Assembly: GCA_033239525.1 (NCBI GenBank)
Contig: BSYO01000033.1
Coordinates: 13,488,901-13,552,900, forward strand
Direction: 5' to 3'
Source: Nepenthes gracilis
Lineage: Eukaryota; Streptophyta; Magnoliopsida; Caryophyllales; Nepenthaceae
DNA length: 64,000 nucleotides
A program made the position numbers and the translations under genes. Of the stretch, positions 40,298 through 54,900 are shown in pieces; positions within the stretch are counted from its first letter, which is position 1, and each line of letters begins with the position of its first letter. A model generated the notes under the pieces. The model saw only the letters and a program-made list of their open reading frames with translations. It had not been told where the DNA came from and searched no databases.

Positions 40298-43200
40298 CTG
40301 TTAGAGCAAAACCATTCCTCGTTGTAAGTTAAAACTACAGCTACTTTAAATTATCAAAATGACAAAGATATAGTTGGTTGCTCTTCCAGTTTCCAAATAC
40401 AAACGGAGATAGATGACGAGTCACCTAGAGCCTCGTGAAGTTGTTTCTGCGAATAAATATTCTCATCAACTTCTAACAGGCATAGTCGTAGTTCTTCAAA
40501 ACTTGCTCTATTTTCCTTCATGGCTTGAGCACCAATCTTCATAGCTTCAGACACCTGTCAAAAGAAAATGTTCATATTCAAAACGATCAGCACCTTTAGT
40601 TGATCAACGAAGCAGTACTCTAGTCACTTCTGCATCACTCTAACAAACCATCGAGGAGACATTCTCCACAACCCAAGACTTCAAAAAGAAGGTGCATGAG
40701 AAACTCACTGTGAAGCTTCAGGTAACTGCTACACATACCTTTCTTGTGGATTCCATATCAACAATAACATGGAGTACTTCCTCCACTCTGTTCAAAAGCA
40801 ACATAATTTGTTCTCTATTTTCACAAGCCAACTTGTGCTCCCTTGCATGCCTCAAGGCAACTTTCTTGTTTCCAGATTTTAAAGCAGCTAATGCAGATTT
40901 CCTTGACCTATGGAAAGAACCAAAATAACTTAAATGCAAAGAAGATGCATATACCACTAGATAGAGTCCTGGTACTGAATCACAATGATAGTAAGCCTAC
41001 ATCCCAAACACCCAAAATGAATAAAAACAACAACAAATGGTCATTCCCCAAAAACCTCGAATCTAAAGAAAATAAATCAATTAGCAACGTGTTGGAGAAC
41101 ACACACACAAAGCCAAATCTGATATGTTCTCAGGAGACAACCTGCAGTCTTTCCAAAATCAGACTCTGTTGAATCTCTAAAATACATATATATCAGCTCA
41201 ATTATAACCAAACAAGAAATCATCCATATGCAATGTGCATGAGAAACAGAAAATTACGCTGCATAATGTTGGTCAAGCACATCCAGTTGTTTCTGAAGCT
41301 TTTCTGTGGTCCAAATCAATTGTAAAATATCACAATCTAGACTTGTAGTGCTAGAAACGGCTGCTGAAGAAAGAGACACTTTCACACCCTGTGATAGATA
41401 TACAGCACATAAATCACTTATTCTCAACCCCTTCCTAAATACAGAAAAGGTCATTGAGGATGTCCGTGATGGTGTAATGACTACTATTAGAAACAGGAAG
41501 ACAAACTCAGGATTTTCCAAATAAGACCAGATCATATCAAGAATCAACTATATATCCTTACCAAATTGCTCCCCCAAAATTTGTCCATGGGTAGGAATAA
41601 AGTGCTACAGTAATTTTAGATGGAGTGCTAAACAAGTCAAAATAAATGATCATGGAATTCATAAAATAAAGTTTTTTTTTTTTTTTTTTGCATTTAATCT
41701 CTAAAAATTAAAAACAGGGGCTAATCAGTTATAGTGGAGAAATGCATCAGGAGTGTTATGCATTTGTAGAGTGTCATGCATTTATAGAATACCATCAAAA
41801 TCTTTGTGAAAATTTTATAAGACAAGTATTATATAAGCATATACAGATTAGAATGTTTGAAAATTAAAAAGACCAGCACAAAAACTAAGTTCAAAATGAA
41901 AATTATGAATCATGGAAATGTGAGGAAGGTAATGGATTTCATTTGGAAAACAAAGCTCCCTGGCCACACTTCAGAAACTAGGAGATGTTTCCTTGCTGTT
42001 TTCATTTCCCTCCTTTATGAACGACTCTCCATAGAAATGCAGCCTTCAACAAAATGCATTTCAAGTTCCCCAATAAGGAAAAAAAAAAAAACCCGTGGTT
42101 TCAAAAGAAAAAAACCCCATCCGTGTGAAACCTATTCTATCACTCTTGGTCTCACCCATATTCTTCAGTGTCAAACACAACAACGACAACTTGATCGTGC
42201 TCACCTGCACCATCAACGACCTTCCCTGTCATGCACACACTCTTACTCTCCTCTGTCTCAATCTCACACTCCCACTATCTTGAGCAAGCTCCTTGTCAAT
42301 CTCCCTCTCTTTCGTCTCTACAATAGCCTACTAGTCTGAATCATGCCTGCCAAGAAGAGAAAGACTCAATCGGCAGCAGCCAATAAAAATTTTCTCCCTC
42401 AAGGTGTGCAACTTCCCTCTCCCTTCTTTTGGTTTATCAGTTCCTCTATTTCATTTTGTGATTACTTTTAATTTTTGATATTTTTAATATTTGTTTTTTA
42501 CTTGTAATATACAAGTATTAGAGCCCATGCATTTTGGGGAATGTGTTCCCTGTGTCCATATCATATTGGTCCCATTTCCATATCATATGGTAGATGATGG
42601 AAATGAGAATATCAAAATGGATGAGTGCTGCAACAGTAAACTAGATTAAGAAATGGCATATTTGTTTCATAATACAAATGAGAAAGGTAAGGGAGAAGTT
42701 TTGCACCCGTGAACTTTCGTATTATTCAGAAGCACGAGCTACTAAGCAGAATTTAAATTGGCAAAATCAAGAAAACTCATCAAAGAGTTAGAATAGTAGA
42801 AGATGCATCCAAAAAGAGCTTTACAGTTACTACACTAAAATTTTGAAGGGATTTACAAATCAAATATGAAATTTTAATAGCAGGATAAGCACCCTGAGAT
42901 ACAGGTACTTGACCCTCAAAATGATGTAGTCCAAAAGGTGGTTGACTTCAAGGATGTTATCAAGGAAGTTCAAGATGCTGAGTTTATCAACCTTGATGAG
43001 TTATTTGGTCTTACCAGAGACAAGTTTCAAGACTTTGCGCCTTTGCTGCGATGGAGCCCAATGAGACCTACAATTTCTTCCTAACAACTTAATAGTTTCC
43101 ATAAGCCTGCTGTGTTTACTCTCTTCCTTTTCACAACCTGAAAACTTTTTCTTAAAGAGAGGTGAGAATGATAGAGAAAGACCACAATTGAAAATTCAAA

Positions 43201-45943
43201 TCTTTAGGGGTTAAGTTTCCAAGTCTAGTTGTTTGTTATTTCGCAAGCACTTTTATGTAATCAGTTTTATGGGAGTTGATTAATAGAAACTGATGTTTCG
43301 TTTCATCTTACAGTCATTCTACATCACCTAAAGTGCGAGTAGAAATATACCAAAAAACTCATGAAATACCTCTATTAGTTCTTTCTTTTTTATTGAGATA
43401 TACTGTGCTTTTCCACATCCTGACAAATAACTCAATATTGCAGATGCTTCATCATGTGCTGCACAGAGGTCTTCAAACTTCCTCATTGTTATGATGCATG
43501 AAGATGTCCATTGGCTTTCTGATAAAGCTTTGACAACATCAGCAGCTTTATCCTAGAATTAACATACACAGTCAAGTTTATAGGTGAGATTCTGTAAACT
43601 TCCTGGAACCAGAGATCTCTCAATAATGCCATTGTAAGCAGGGCCAGCCAAATATATTATACATGCAAATAATGGACAAAAGGCTGCAAAAAGATCAGCT
43701 TTGACAAATTCAAATGCCAGGAAGATATTTTTTTGGAGCTGTTGGATATTTACACCCAGAAGAAACAGGATACAACAAAGTTGTACGACAGTGAAAAATC
43801 ATTGTAGCTATACCAATGTAATAGGAAAAGATTTAAGGATAATTTGTTATTGATCTTAAAAAACGTTTGTGAACAAAGATAATTCATAGAAAATGTTTAT
43901 TAGCTTTTGGGGAAATTTTCTAAAGAACATTTAAATTGTAATTTTTTTTCAAAATTTATTTTAAAAGGCATACCAGATAGTCATAATTTAGTTTGGGTTA
44001 CCTTTGAAATTGGTTTAATTAGTTTCTATTAACTTTCCCAAAATACAGTGGTTTTAAATTCTCGCATTGTCGTGTGTGTATCATCAAGATACATAAGGGC
44101 CATCGTAGTGTTATAGCCATATTGTAATGGTCATAGTGTTCGTCATTGGCCTTATTCAATTATATGCAAAACACTACATTCTTTTTTCTATGAAAATGAG
44201 AAAGCTGCTTAGTCAAGGAGATTGTGCAATTGCACATATGTACCTTCAATATTCTCAATACAATGAGATCATCATTAAGGACAGCATCAGGAGTTAATGA
44301 TCTTAACACACCAACAAACTGAATCACCTTCTTGAAAAGCAGAGAAAATTGTCCCCCAGTTGGATGCCCAAGATCGATGACCCGCACAATATCACCAGCT
44401 CTGTACATTTCAAGCTGAAGAATGCAAACATATTGGTAAAAGAAAAGTGAGAAAAATATGTTTTCCCTTTTGCTAAGCAGTGCGGGGGAGGGAGAATTCT
44501 ATAGTGCACAATTTTTTTTCTCGCATGAGGCTTGCTCCCAAATGAGAGGTACGAATACCTTCCACTATGACACTCAATGCTTGGCAAGAGAGAAATTATT
44601 GAACAAATGCAATAATGACACATGTAAGGCATTTAACTGGAGTTCAAATCCTTAGGGGTTAATTTATTAATTATTAGATAAATTGTTGTTTAGATAATGT
44701 TAGTTTTTTGGGTACAACCTGGAACTCTTTTTTGAAAAGCCAAAAGCTCTTGCTTGAATCTAATTAGGGTTCATGGTAGTGGTCTATAAAGCACAAACAC
44801 TCTTGTAGGGCTAAAGTGTTAGTGTCCAACATGTATTAATTTTTCTAAAAAAAATTTTGATATATTCTAATACATTTTGAACACATTGAATAATTTTATA
44901 TTATTTTTACAAAATGAGATTCATAATATAAATCATAAAAAATATGGGCTATCCTGCAATTTTGAAAACTTTAAAACCCTTGTTCCTATTTTGTTTCTAT
45001 CGGGTTTCTACTCAATTTTGTGACTTTCAAAAGAGACCCACAGAGACTTGAGAAAGAGAAGCGAAAGGCGACGGCGAAGGAAGACAAGGTGCTATAGGCG
45101 CGTTCAAGAGAGAAGAATCTCATGACTTAGGGTTGGACGTTTGAGGAGCAAGGCAATCCCAACTCTTGATTTAGTGTGCCATACCCTAGAACCCTAGAAT
45201 CTAATTTCTTCTTTTTCTTTGGTAAGTTTGATTTCTTCTTTTCATTGTTGGTTTTCAATATTTTTCATTGATGTGGTTCTCATTTTTCTTATTTTCATGT
45301 CGTTTCCGCTAATTTTTTTATTTGTCTTTTTCCATCAATAATTTCTTGTCATTTGCTTATGGCTTGTGAAAACCATTGGATATGCCGAAAAACCTACAAG
45401 GTGCAAATCATACTCTATCTGAGACCCCACAACATATTGAGATCACAATTCACTTTAATTATAGAAATAACGAGGAAGATAAAATCTTATAAGGCTAAAA
45501 ACTTACAGACAAGCATGGATTAGCCTTATGAAAACCCTTGGCAAATAGAGACATAGAAGCTTCAAAAAAAACGTCTTGGCAATTTGCGCAGTAGACAATA
45601 TTGGAATACTTCTAGATGCTAAACTAGGCATGTATGTATAATTAAAATTTAAAAATGCAGTCATTAAGATACTAAAGTTATCAAAGCCCCGCCCTAAACC
45701 CAATTCAACCTAAAACCCTAAAATACCCTTCTAACCCTAATTTATCACCTGAGGAGCGCCCCCCTTCCCTCATGCATGAATGTAGCCACCTCTCTTCTCC
45801 CTCATTATCCCTAGTATTAATTAGGCAAAAGATTAAAAAAGAAAAATAACTCAAAAACTCTAAAATCTCTCCCTCCCTCTTTAAAACATAACTAGCTGCC
45901 CCTCCCCTCATGTCTCCCTCAACCCAAGAAGTAGCCTATAGAG

Positions 45944-45982
<39 letters not shown>

Positions 45983-48900
45983 CATAGCCAAGAGAGAAGA
46001 GAGAGAGAAAGAAGGAAGAAAGAAACCCTACCACACCTCTAGACCTCTCATTCCCTAGGTGCCGTGAGTGGGAGTGTGTATGAATCCATATGTGTAGGTG
46101 TTGTTAGTGGCAGTTCATGGTGAAAACTTGGTACTTTCATGCATCCTGAGGCAATGGAAATGCTTCTCTTCTTGGCCACTCTTTAATCCTTTTATTAATA
46201 AAGATTTGATTTTTCACTCTTGTTAAATGCGTCTTAACATGTTAAGTCAATAATAAATAATAAAGGATGGATGATAAATTTCTTGGATGTTTGATTCATT
46301 TTACATCGATTTCTAGGTAACGTTCGACTGGCATTTGAGCAAATGTACGAACGCTGCATGGTGACCCAACCAGCATTTGAACGCTGCAATGCCGGCGGCC
46401 AGATCCACATATTCCTTGCATGAACCCTATTTATTTCAAGTATTTCGCTTCATATTGGTATGGCCGTAGATAATAAGGCCTTTAGTGTAAAGACCTAAAA
46501 TAAATGTTTTCTTGTTTGTTCTTAATAAATTAGCGGATTTATTAAATATTTGACTCAGCATGTGACCAACGTGCGTGGTGATGTTTGAACGCCAAGGACA
46601 AGCTCAGGGTAAATCATTAGATTTACAGGCCTTATTGCATTTTCTTAAGGATACATATCAGTGGATGTATTCTAGGTGGGTTGTGGGCCTTAGGCTTGAA
46701 TTTCGTTGAAAAAGAATGTCATTTCATAAGGCTAAGAGCTCACATTGGACTGGCATGCAATAGTGATCGTACTTTAGCTTTGATTCGGGCCAGGTTCAGG
46801 TTTTGAGAAAATTTGTGGGCTAGAGGCCCAACAAGATGTAATTTTTACCATCTTATGACCTTGGTGGAATACACTGTGGCTAGAGGCCCACAGCAAAGTC
46901 ACTTTCCAACATGCAAACAAAGCCACACGGGGTTCAAATGCCAGAGAAACAAAGTGTCGGTATGGTCTTGATATTAAGTGTAGGATCTAGTGTGACCATT
47001 ATAGTAGCATGTCTAGTGTTTAAAGTAGTAGTGATATCACAAATTCGGATCAAACAAGTCAATTAAATTCTTAATTAACTTCTAAATATTATTCTTACAA
47101 ATTCGAAAGCCAAGTGTAACAAACTAAATACACAGGACCTGGTAAATTAAAACTCGCATAGACCTCATTAGAACAACTGTCTGGACAAAATAACCATGAC
47201 TTGCTCCCCAAATAGTTGTAAAAATAAAATGCTCACCAAGAGAATGTGATGCTTCACCGAATCCTACCTAACTCCTACAGCAGACCCAAGTCTTCAACTC
47301 TGAAGTGGGAGAAAACAACAAACGTGAGCCGAAGATCTATATCATTATTGGATCCCGACTACATTTTAGGCCTGCTCTCTCGGCCATCACACATCATTAT
47401 TGGATCTCGGTTACATTTTAGGCTTACAACTCTCGACCATCACATATTATTATTGGATCCCGACTATATTTTAGGCCTGCAACTCTTGGCTATCACATAT
47501 CATTGGCTCAATTAGCTCGGCTACATTTTAGACATGCAACTCTCGGCCATCCAATTTCCATTAGCAGTTCCATTGGTCCGGCCATATTTTAGGCCTGCAA
47601 CTCCCGACCATCATATATTGATCCACTAGGGCCTTGAACCACCATAATTTGACACATGTACTAACCCACCGAGTCTTAGACCCTACCCATTATCCATACA
47701 ACATAATGATATAAAATATGCATGTAGAATATATCAGATACTGAAATAAATCAGAGATAGGGTGAGAGGATACTAGCCTTAACCTCGTATGAAGCATATT
47801 TGTCAGGAGAATGCTCCGAGGTACCCAAACGGCTTCTCACTCCTGCCGTGCGCGCCTCTCGTGCCTTTGCCTCTCTCTCTTTCCTCCCTTCCTCCTACTG
47901 TGTCTCTACCTCCACGCAACCCTACCACCGCCCGTGTTGACACCCTACCGCGCACACCCCCTTCCTTCTCCTTCCTCTTCGCTTCTTTCTCCTCTTCCTC
48001 TCTCCTCCTCTTCTTCCTTCTCTCTCACCAGAGCTGTAGCATTCTCTTCACCAGAATACCCATTTTTTCACGATTCGTCCAATTCTCCCCAAAATTAGCA
48101 CATATAAACCAAGAATCAGTATTAACAAAGAGAATGAAATGATTTGTTTGCCTTGATTTCATATATTTCTTCTGATGGCAACGACGATAGTGGCGGCTCC
48201 TTTGTCCGGCTCGCATTCTTCTCCTTCCACTCACACCACCACACAAAATGGAGGATAAATTGCAGAGAGGGTTTCGTCGGCTTCCATCTCTGACTTCGAC
48301 TCCTTTGGCCGGCGTCACTACTACTCCCTGCGCCGCCTTCCCCTTCCTCTCTTTTCCTCTCTTTCTTCTTTCCCTATCTCTTTTCTTTTTCTTTCTGCTG
48401 TCTCGCGGCTCCCATTCCCAAATATATAATAATAATAATATTATTATTATCATTATTATTATTATTATTATATTTTCATTTCCCCCTTTTATTATTGTCC
48501 ATTTCACCAAAAATAAATTAATTGAAAATTCAGAATATAACATTCTCCCCTCCTTATAAAATTTCGTCCTCAAAATTTACACACCCCGAACTTCAAAACA
48601 ACTAGGGGTATTCTCCCGAACATCATCTTCACATTTCCAAGTCACTTCTTCAAGATACCTTTAGAAACATCTGACCATCTATAACGAATCTCAAATTGGA
48701 TTACAATGCTGATATTTTGTTTCAAATCTTAAATCAAATCTTGTGACTGGTGGCCATACGCCCATATGCTTCCACTGCGCAACTCTGATCGATTATTTGC
48801 CTTAGATCATAGTTAGAAGTCTCAAAACTGGAATACCTTACAATCTTCTCATCTCTATAATATGCCGATAGCCAATTTCGAGAATGATATTCTGATCGGC

Positions 48901-51900
48901 AAGCCATGAGCCGACTTCATCAATTAAGCCATCATCTACCTCAAATCTCGGCAAGCAATGAGCTGTCTTCATCAGCTAAACCGTCCCCATCCAGATGGCC
49001 ACCAAATCATTTGCTATTCGAAGCAAACCCGAAACAAAATCTCGAAGGCTTCTTCTTCTTCTTGGCCTCTTTCTTTAGACACGAGACACATCATCACTCA
49101 CCACTTCATTAGGTGGAGAATCTTCAATGTCCCCTTCAAACCTAGACCACTCCAGCTCCACTATAGCTGCTAATAACTTAACTTGCTCCTAAGCTTTCAT
49201 CCAATCAGTTAAGGCTCTACTTGATCGTGTCCAACTTAACGACGGTTCAACCAAAAAGGGCTTCCAATATTGACAAATCTTTTTCCTTCACTCAGATATA
49301 ATGTCCATTCCTAGCTTGCCATTTGAAGAAACTATCAGGTTTGTCGAGCAAGAAAGTACTTCCACAAAACTACGGGCTTACACTTCACCTCCGCTTCACC
49401 GCTTACTTTTCTACCGGCCAAAACCTCCTTCTACCCCATGAGGTTTCGAACCAACCCATTCCATCAGCAACCTCTCCACCGACCAAAACCTCCTTTTATC
49501 CCATGAGATATCGAACCGGCAAAACAAAAACTCCACATAATCGCAGAAACCAAACAAATTCCTCATTACGACTTTTCTCTAATACCATTGATATCACGAA
49601 CCCAAACCAGACAGGTCAATTAAATTCTTAATTATATTCCAAATATTATTCTTACAAATCCCAAACCTAGGTGTGACAAACCAAATACACAAGACACGAC
49701 AAATTAAAACCCACACAGGACCTCATCAGACAACCGTCCGGATAAAATAACCATGACCTGCTCCCCAAACAGTCGTAAGAATAAAATGCTCACCAAAAGA
49801 ATGGAATGTTACACTGAATCTTACCCAACTCCTGCAGCAAATCCAAATCTTCAACTCTGAAGGGAGAGAAAACAGAAAACGTGAGCCGAAAGCCTAGCAA
49901 GCATCATCATGAATAAAGCTGTGCATATAAAATCAGGGGGAGAGCTTATATAAAATCTAATAACTCTGCCACATATACCAAAACTACCACACACCCACTA
50001 CAGATGTAAATTCAAAATCCAGTCTAAATATAATATGGCTGCGTTTTGGGCCTACAATTCTCAGCCATCACATATCATTATTAGATCTCAACTATATTTT
50101 AGACCTGCAACTCTCGGCCATCCAATTTCCATTATCGGCTCCATTAGTCTGACTATATTTTACACCTACATCTCGCGGCCATCTAATTTCCATTATCGGC
50201 TCCATTAACCCGGTTACATTTTAGGCTTGTAACTCTCGGCCATCATATATTGACTCATTAGGGTCTCGGACCACCATAGTCTCACACATACACCAACCCA
50301 CCGGATCTCAGACCCCGCTCATTATCCATACAACATACTAACATAAAATATGCATGCAGAAACAATCAGATGTTGAAATAAATCAAAAATAGGGCAAGAG
50401 GATACTTGCCTCGACGTCATACTAAGCACATTTTCCAAGAGGATGCTCCAAGGTACCCGAACCGCTCCTTTCTCCTATCATGCGCGCCTCTCGCACCTCC
50501 TCTTCTCATGCTTTTCCCCCTCTTGCCGTGCCTTTGCTTCCACACGACCCTGCCAACGCCCGCATTGCCACCCTGTCGTGCGCATCCCCCCTTTCTTCTC
50601 CTTCCTCTTTTCTTCTTCTCTCCTCCACTTCCTCTCTCCTCATATTCTTCCTTCTCCCTCGCCAGAGTCGTAGCTCTCTCTTCACCTAAATACCCATTTT
50701 TTTCACAATTAGGCTAATTCTCTCCAAAATCAGTACATGCAAACCAAGAATCCTCATCAACAAAGAGAATGGAAAGATTTACTTGCCTCAATTTCATATA
50801 TTTCCTCTAGCGATGACGACAATGGCGGCGGCTCCTTTGTCCAGCTTGCGTCCTTCTCATTCCACTCACATCACCGCACAAAATGGAGGGTAAATCGCAG
50901 AAAGAGCTTCGTTGGCTTCCATCTCCTGTGTCGACTCCTTCGGCCGATGTTGCTACAGCTCCCGGTGCCACCTTTCCCTTCCTCTCCTTCTTGCCTCTCT
51001 TTCTTCTTTCCCTTTCTCTTTTCTTTTTCTTTCTACCGTCTCGCAATTCCCCTTCCCAAATATATAATAATAACATTATTATTATCATTATTTTTATTAT
51101 TATAATAATTATTATATTTTCATTTCCCCCTTTTTATAGTCCATTTCACCAAAAATAAATTAATTGAAAATTCGGGATATCACAAGTGAAGCTTGATGGC
51201 GTAGCACGTGCAGAGTACTTTGAGTACTCGAAGAGTTTCTTCATGTTGTCTTGTGGTACCGCATGAGTTATCCTTAACATTCATGAGTAGGTATAAGAGA
51301 TTGTATAAAAATATTACGAAATCAATGAGTATGGAACTTGTGAAACTATAATGCAATTTACAGTTGTCCAATATTTACACCATATCCTGATAGATTAAGG
51401 TGTAATTTTTATTGAGACACTTATAGTCCTATAAACAGTGTATTACAAGATATCGAGGGATGTTTTGACGAAGATTTAGGTTGACATTTTATCAATGATT
51501 TTTATACCCCGTGTGGGCATGGGAGGAATTGAGCATAGTGATTGCTATATGCCAGGTGGAGTGCTGGAGGGATCAAGTGTGCAATTTCTATATCTAGGGT
51601 AGGCATTGAGAATTACTCATGTACAATACATAATGAGACTTCTATGCCCAGGGTGGGCCATGAGGAGCTAGACAAAATATTTCTTATACCAAGAGTAGGC
51701 ATTGTCGATTTCTCATGTAAAGTGAATAATAAGACTTCTATACCTAAGGTGGGTGTTAAGGAGCAAGATGAAGTAATTTCCTATACCCAAGATGGACATC
51801 AAGGATTACTCAAGTACATGATATGTATAGTACCGATTCCCAGGATATGGTTAAAATGAATGGTAAGGTTTTAGATTTCAAAATATAGTAATTAGGAGGT

Positions 51901-54900
51901 AACTAAGTTAAAATAAGTGAATCGAGGTCAAAGGACATGGGAGGAATCGAATTGAAAAGCCCAAAGATCCGAAATTGACAAAATCGAAAACCGAAATTGT
52001 AAACCATGAAATGTTAATCTGTGAATAAGATTTCAAGTTTTAAATTATGATAATCTTGACTTATCAAGCTAATATAATTAAAATTAAAGTCTAAGGATAT
52101 AAAATATTGAGTTAGAAGGGTCGAAACGGATCCTAGACGGCGAAAACACGAAACTGGCTTATTGCAGGTCTGACCCACGCCCGCCGTGGGCTCGAGCGCC
52201 TGGCGAGCGCCTATTCCAGGGCAGGCGCACCTGCTGCGTGCCGCAAACTGCACTCGAGTGCAAGTCTGCGTACCAGCCTCATGCGGCTTTCTTTTAAAAC
52301 ACTAGGACACGTTTTGGCAGGGGGAGGAGCAATGTTCGGGTAGAGAGAGAAGGGAGGGAGAGGAGAGAGAAATGACCAAACGAAGGCCCTCGGGATGGAT
52401 TCTGGCTTCGAGTTAGTTAGAGAAATCGAAGAACAGGTCAAGGCAAGTGCATCCATACTCTTTTCTTCTGTTTTTCTTGATTTTTGTTCGATCCTGTTCA
52501 GGTATTTTTGTCCTGATACCCGACCCATACATATATGTGTTGCCCATAGCTAGATTATGTATAAATATGGATTTCATGTCCAAATTTGTAGAAATTACTG
52601 AATTATGTGGATTTTCGTTCGTGAAACCCTAACCCCACATCCGGACGATTTCGAACTTCAATTTTTGAGGCTTTTGCATAAATTAGGACTAGAATATCAT
52701 TACCCATATCCTAATATAATTTATTTATTGTTTGATGCCGGAATTTCCTTCCAATTGGCTCAGTTTGGTATTGTCAAACCCTAACCCACACCCAATTCGG
52801 GATTTCACTCTTCCCCTATGTATTATATTAAATTAACCCCAAAATACGAATCACCAAGTTCCAATTATACATATATATCGGCCGGACGTCCGATCTCGCA
52901 AGTTTGACCTATTCGCGGCGTCCGAATGCTCTAAATGACCACTGTTACTATTCACACGAAAAATAATGGAAACTTTGCTTGCTTCTACCCCATTTAATTG
53001 TTATGAAATTGATGTCTAATTGTTTATGTCTAATTGTAAGCCCCGAAAATATGTGTTTATGCACTGTTTGCAAGAAATGTATTCCGCAGGGCCCCAAAGT
53101 GATATTTGCCCATCGATGGTAAGGAATTCCAACCTCTCCCATGAATTTTGATATTCATGCATATAAATTGAATCGCTAAAAGATTTAAATCCAAACGAAG
53201 GATAATAACTGTGCATGTATTCGGAGGGAGATCCACAATGTGTTATGTAATCGAATAGATCTCCCGGATGGAGATAATGTGAATGGAATGTGATAGATTC
53301 TTCCTCAAAAGCATGAGAAATGAAACTAGGACCACGGACTTATATTTATTTGGTAGTATTCTCTGGCTTGCCACTTCCATCACGGTGGAAACCCAATGAT
53401 TACTTTGGTCACGTATTCTGGCCGCTTATGGAAGCGGACGATGTCCGTGGCACGCCTTAGAATACTACTGTAAAAGAACGATGACTGCCCTGGTACCCCG
53501 GGGGGCATGAGGCATATTGTTATCGGCCCATCTACAGGCATGATATGTAAATAACCCCCCCGACTGGTTCTAAGAATAAGCCCTTACAGCTTTAGATCAT
53601 GTGGAGTATCTCTCGCATCGTTAGCTAGTACGATCTACTGGCCCTGGTCCGCAAATATAAGTAGTTATGCATAATTGACATCCCAAAGAGAGGAAGAATA
53701 AAACGTGAGAAGTTAATTGCGTTCCAAAAGCATAATTGATCATGACTTATGTTACGCATCCTTATCATGCTCGTAAATCCCTCTTTTCCTTTATTTTGCC
53801 TATATATTGTTATTGTCTTGATAGCGTTGCACTTGTTGATCTATTAGCTCACATTTACTTCTTCTTGTTTCCAGTTTAGCACAGGTTTGATATACTGGAC
53901 GGGATGGAGTACAGGCTAGAAGTGGACTAAGCTTGGATTTAGAAGACCATGTTGAAGACTTAGAATTTGTAGCTTAATTTATGTCTGGGGAAAATTGTAT
54001 ATATATACTCATATTTCTTTTGGAAAAATTGATGTATGTTGTACAAAATGGCTGATGATTAGATAGCTTAATTTCCGCTATATTTGGATTTATTTATACT
54101 TTCGTAGGTTATATATGGACTTGTAACAGTTACTTAGTGGTATCTTTCTTGGGCCAATGTTGTGCTTAGATACACAACATTGGAGCAACTGCTTATATGT
54201 GGCTATTGGATCCTGTGAGGAGTTGTGATTTTGTGTGTTGTTTTGTTGATGTCGAATGATGGGATTATTGGATGTATATTGTTTTTCACATGATATTTTA
54301 CAGGTTTATATTTGGCGAACGTTCGTATTACAGACGGAACTCTATCAGATTTTCGGCAGAAAAATACGGTCCGTCACATGATATCCAATAGACCAGTCTT
54401 GATCGTATGATAACTTGTTCACATCGGTTACCTCGTAGTAGTTCCCAACCGGTGGAGTCAGATGTGCATATTGGTGTTTCACAAGAACATAATAAAATCC
54501 AAAGAAATTCTTATGATATCTTGTATAGTAATGACCTTTATTAAAATAGGTTCAATAGAACATATGTCCACTTAATGATATTCTGATTGTGGAATCCCTA
54601 TTATCTTCTCAAGAGTCAAATTTGGTGGCAATCCTTGATAGTGATACTTGTAGTTCTAGAGTTGTGGTGACAATAGGGCACAGAGTCTTGGATAGAGTAT
54701 TATGTATGTTGATTTTGATCATTGCATAGCCATGTTTACATTGCTTTATGAATTTTCTATTGTTCATCTTATTGTTAATTATGTATCACTTGTTAAGCTT
54801 TTGACTCATCTTTGCAATTCATTAACTCCAGAGTAGTGCAAGTCTTTAGAGCAAGCCACAATCAACTGTGTGCTAAGGAGCTTGGAGGTAGATGATTCTC

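Larger units (their letters stand above)
47032..51184 (-). mobile_element. Non-autonomous LTR retrotransposon in CHMP7-like intron 2
   Basis: Two LTRs of about 1.5-1.6 kb (47,032-48,542 and 49,589-51,184) flank only 1,046 bp of internal sequence. Read on the minus strand: 5' LTR starts TGTGATATCCCG; the primer site GGTATTAGAGAAAAG (near 49,570-49,586, tRNA-Met-like) follows; then a short non-coding internal region; then a purine tract (GAGGACGAAATTTT...AAGGAGGGGAGAATG) at 48,543-48,580. No gag or pol is present. The flanks AGTAG and AGTGA do not make a clean TSD. It needed proteins from a relative. Confidence 0.85.

Noticed and set aside
47789..48573. Long overlapping ORFs on both strands (also 50,406-51,158)
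   Set aside because: They occupy equivalent places in the two LTRs of one element and arise from CT-rich composition. The frames do not correspond to a known protein.
47027..51189. AGTAG/AGTGA as target duplication of the 47-51 kb element
   Set aside because: Only three of five positions match, so I did not count it as a TSD.
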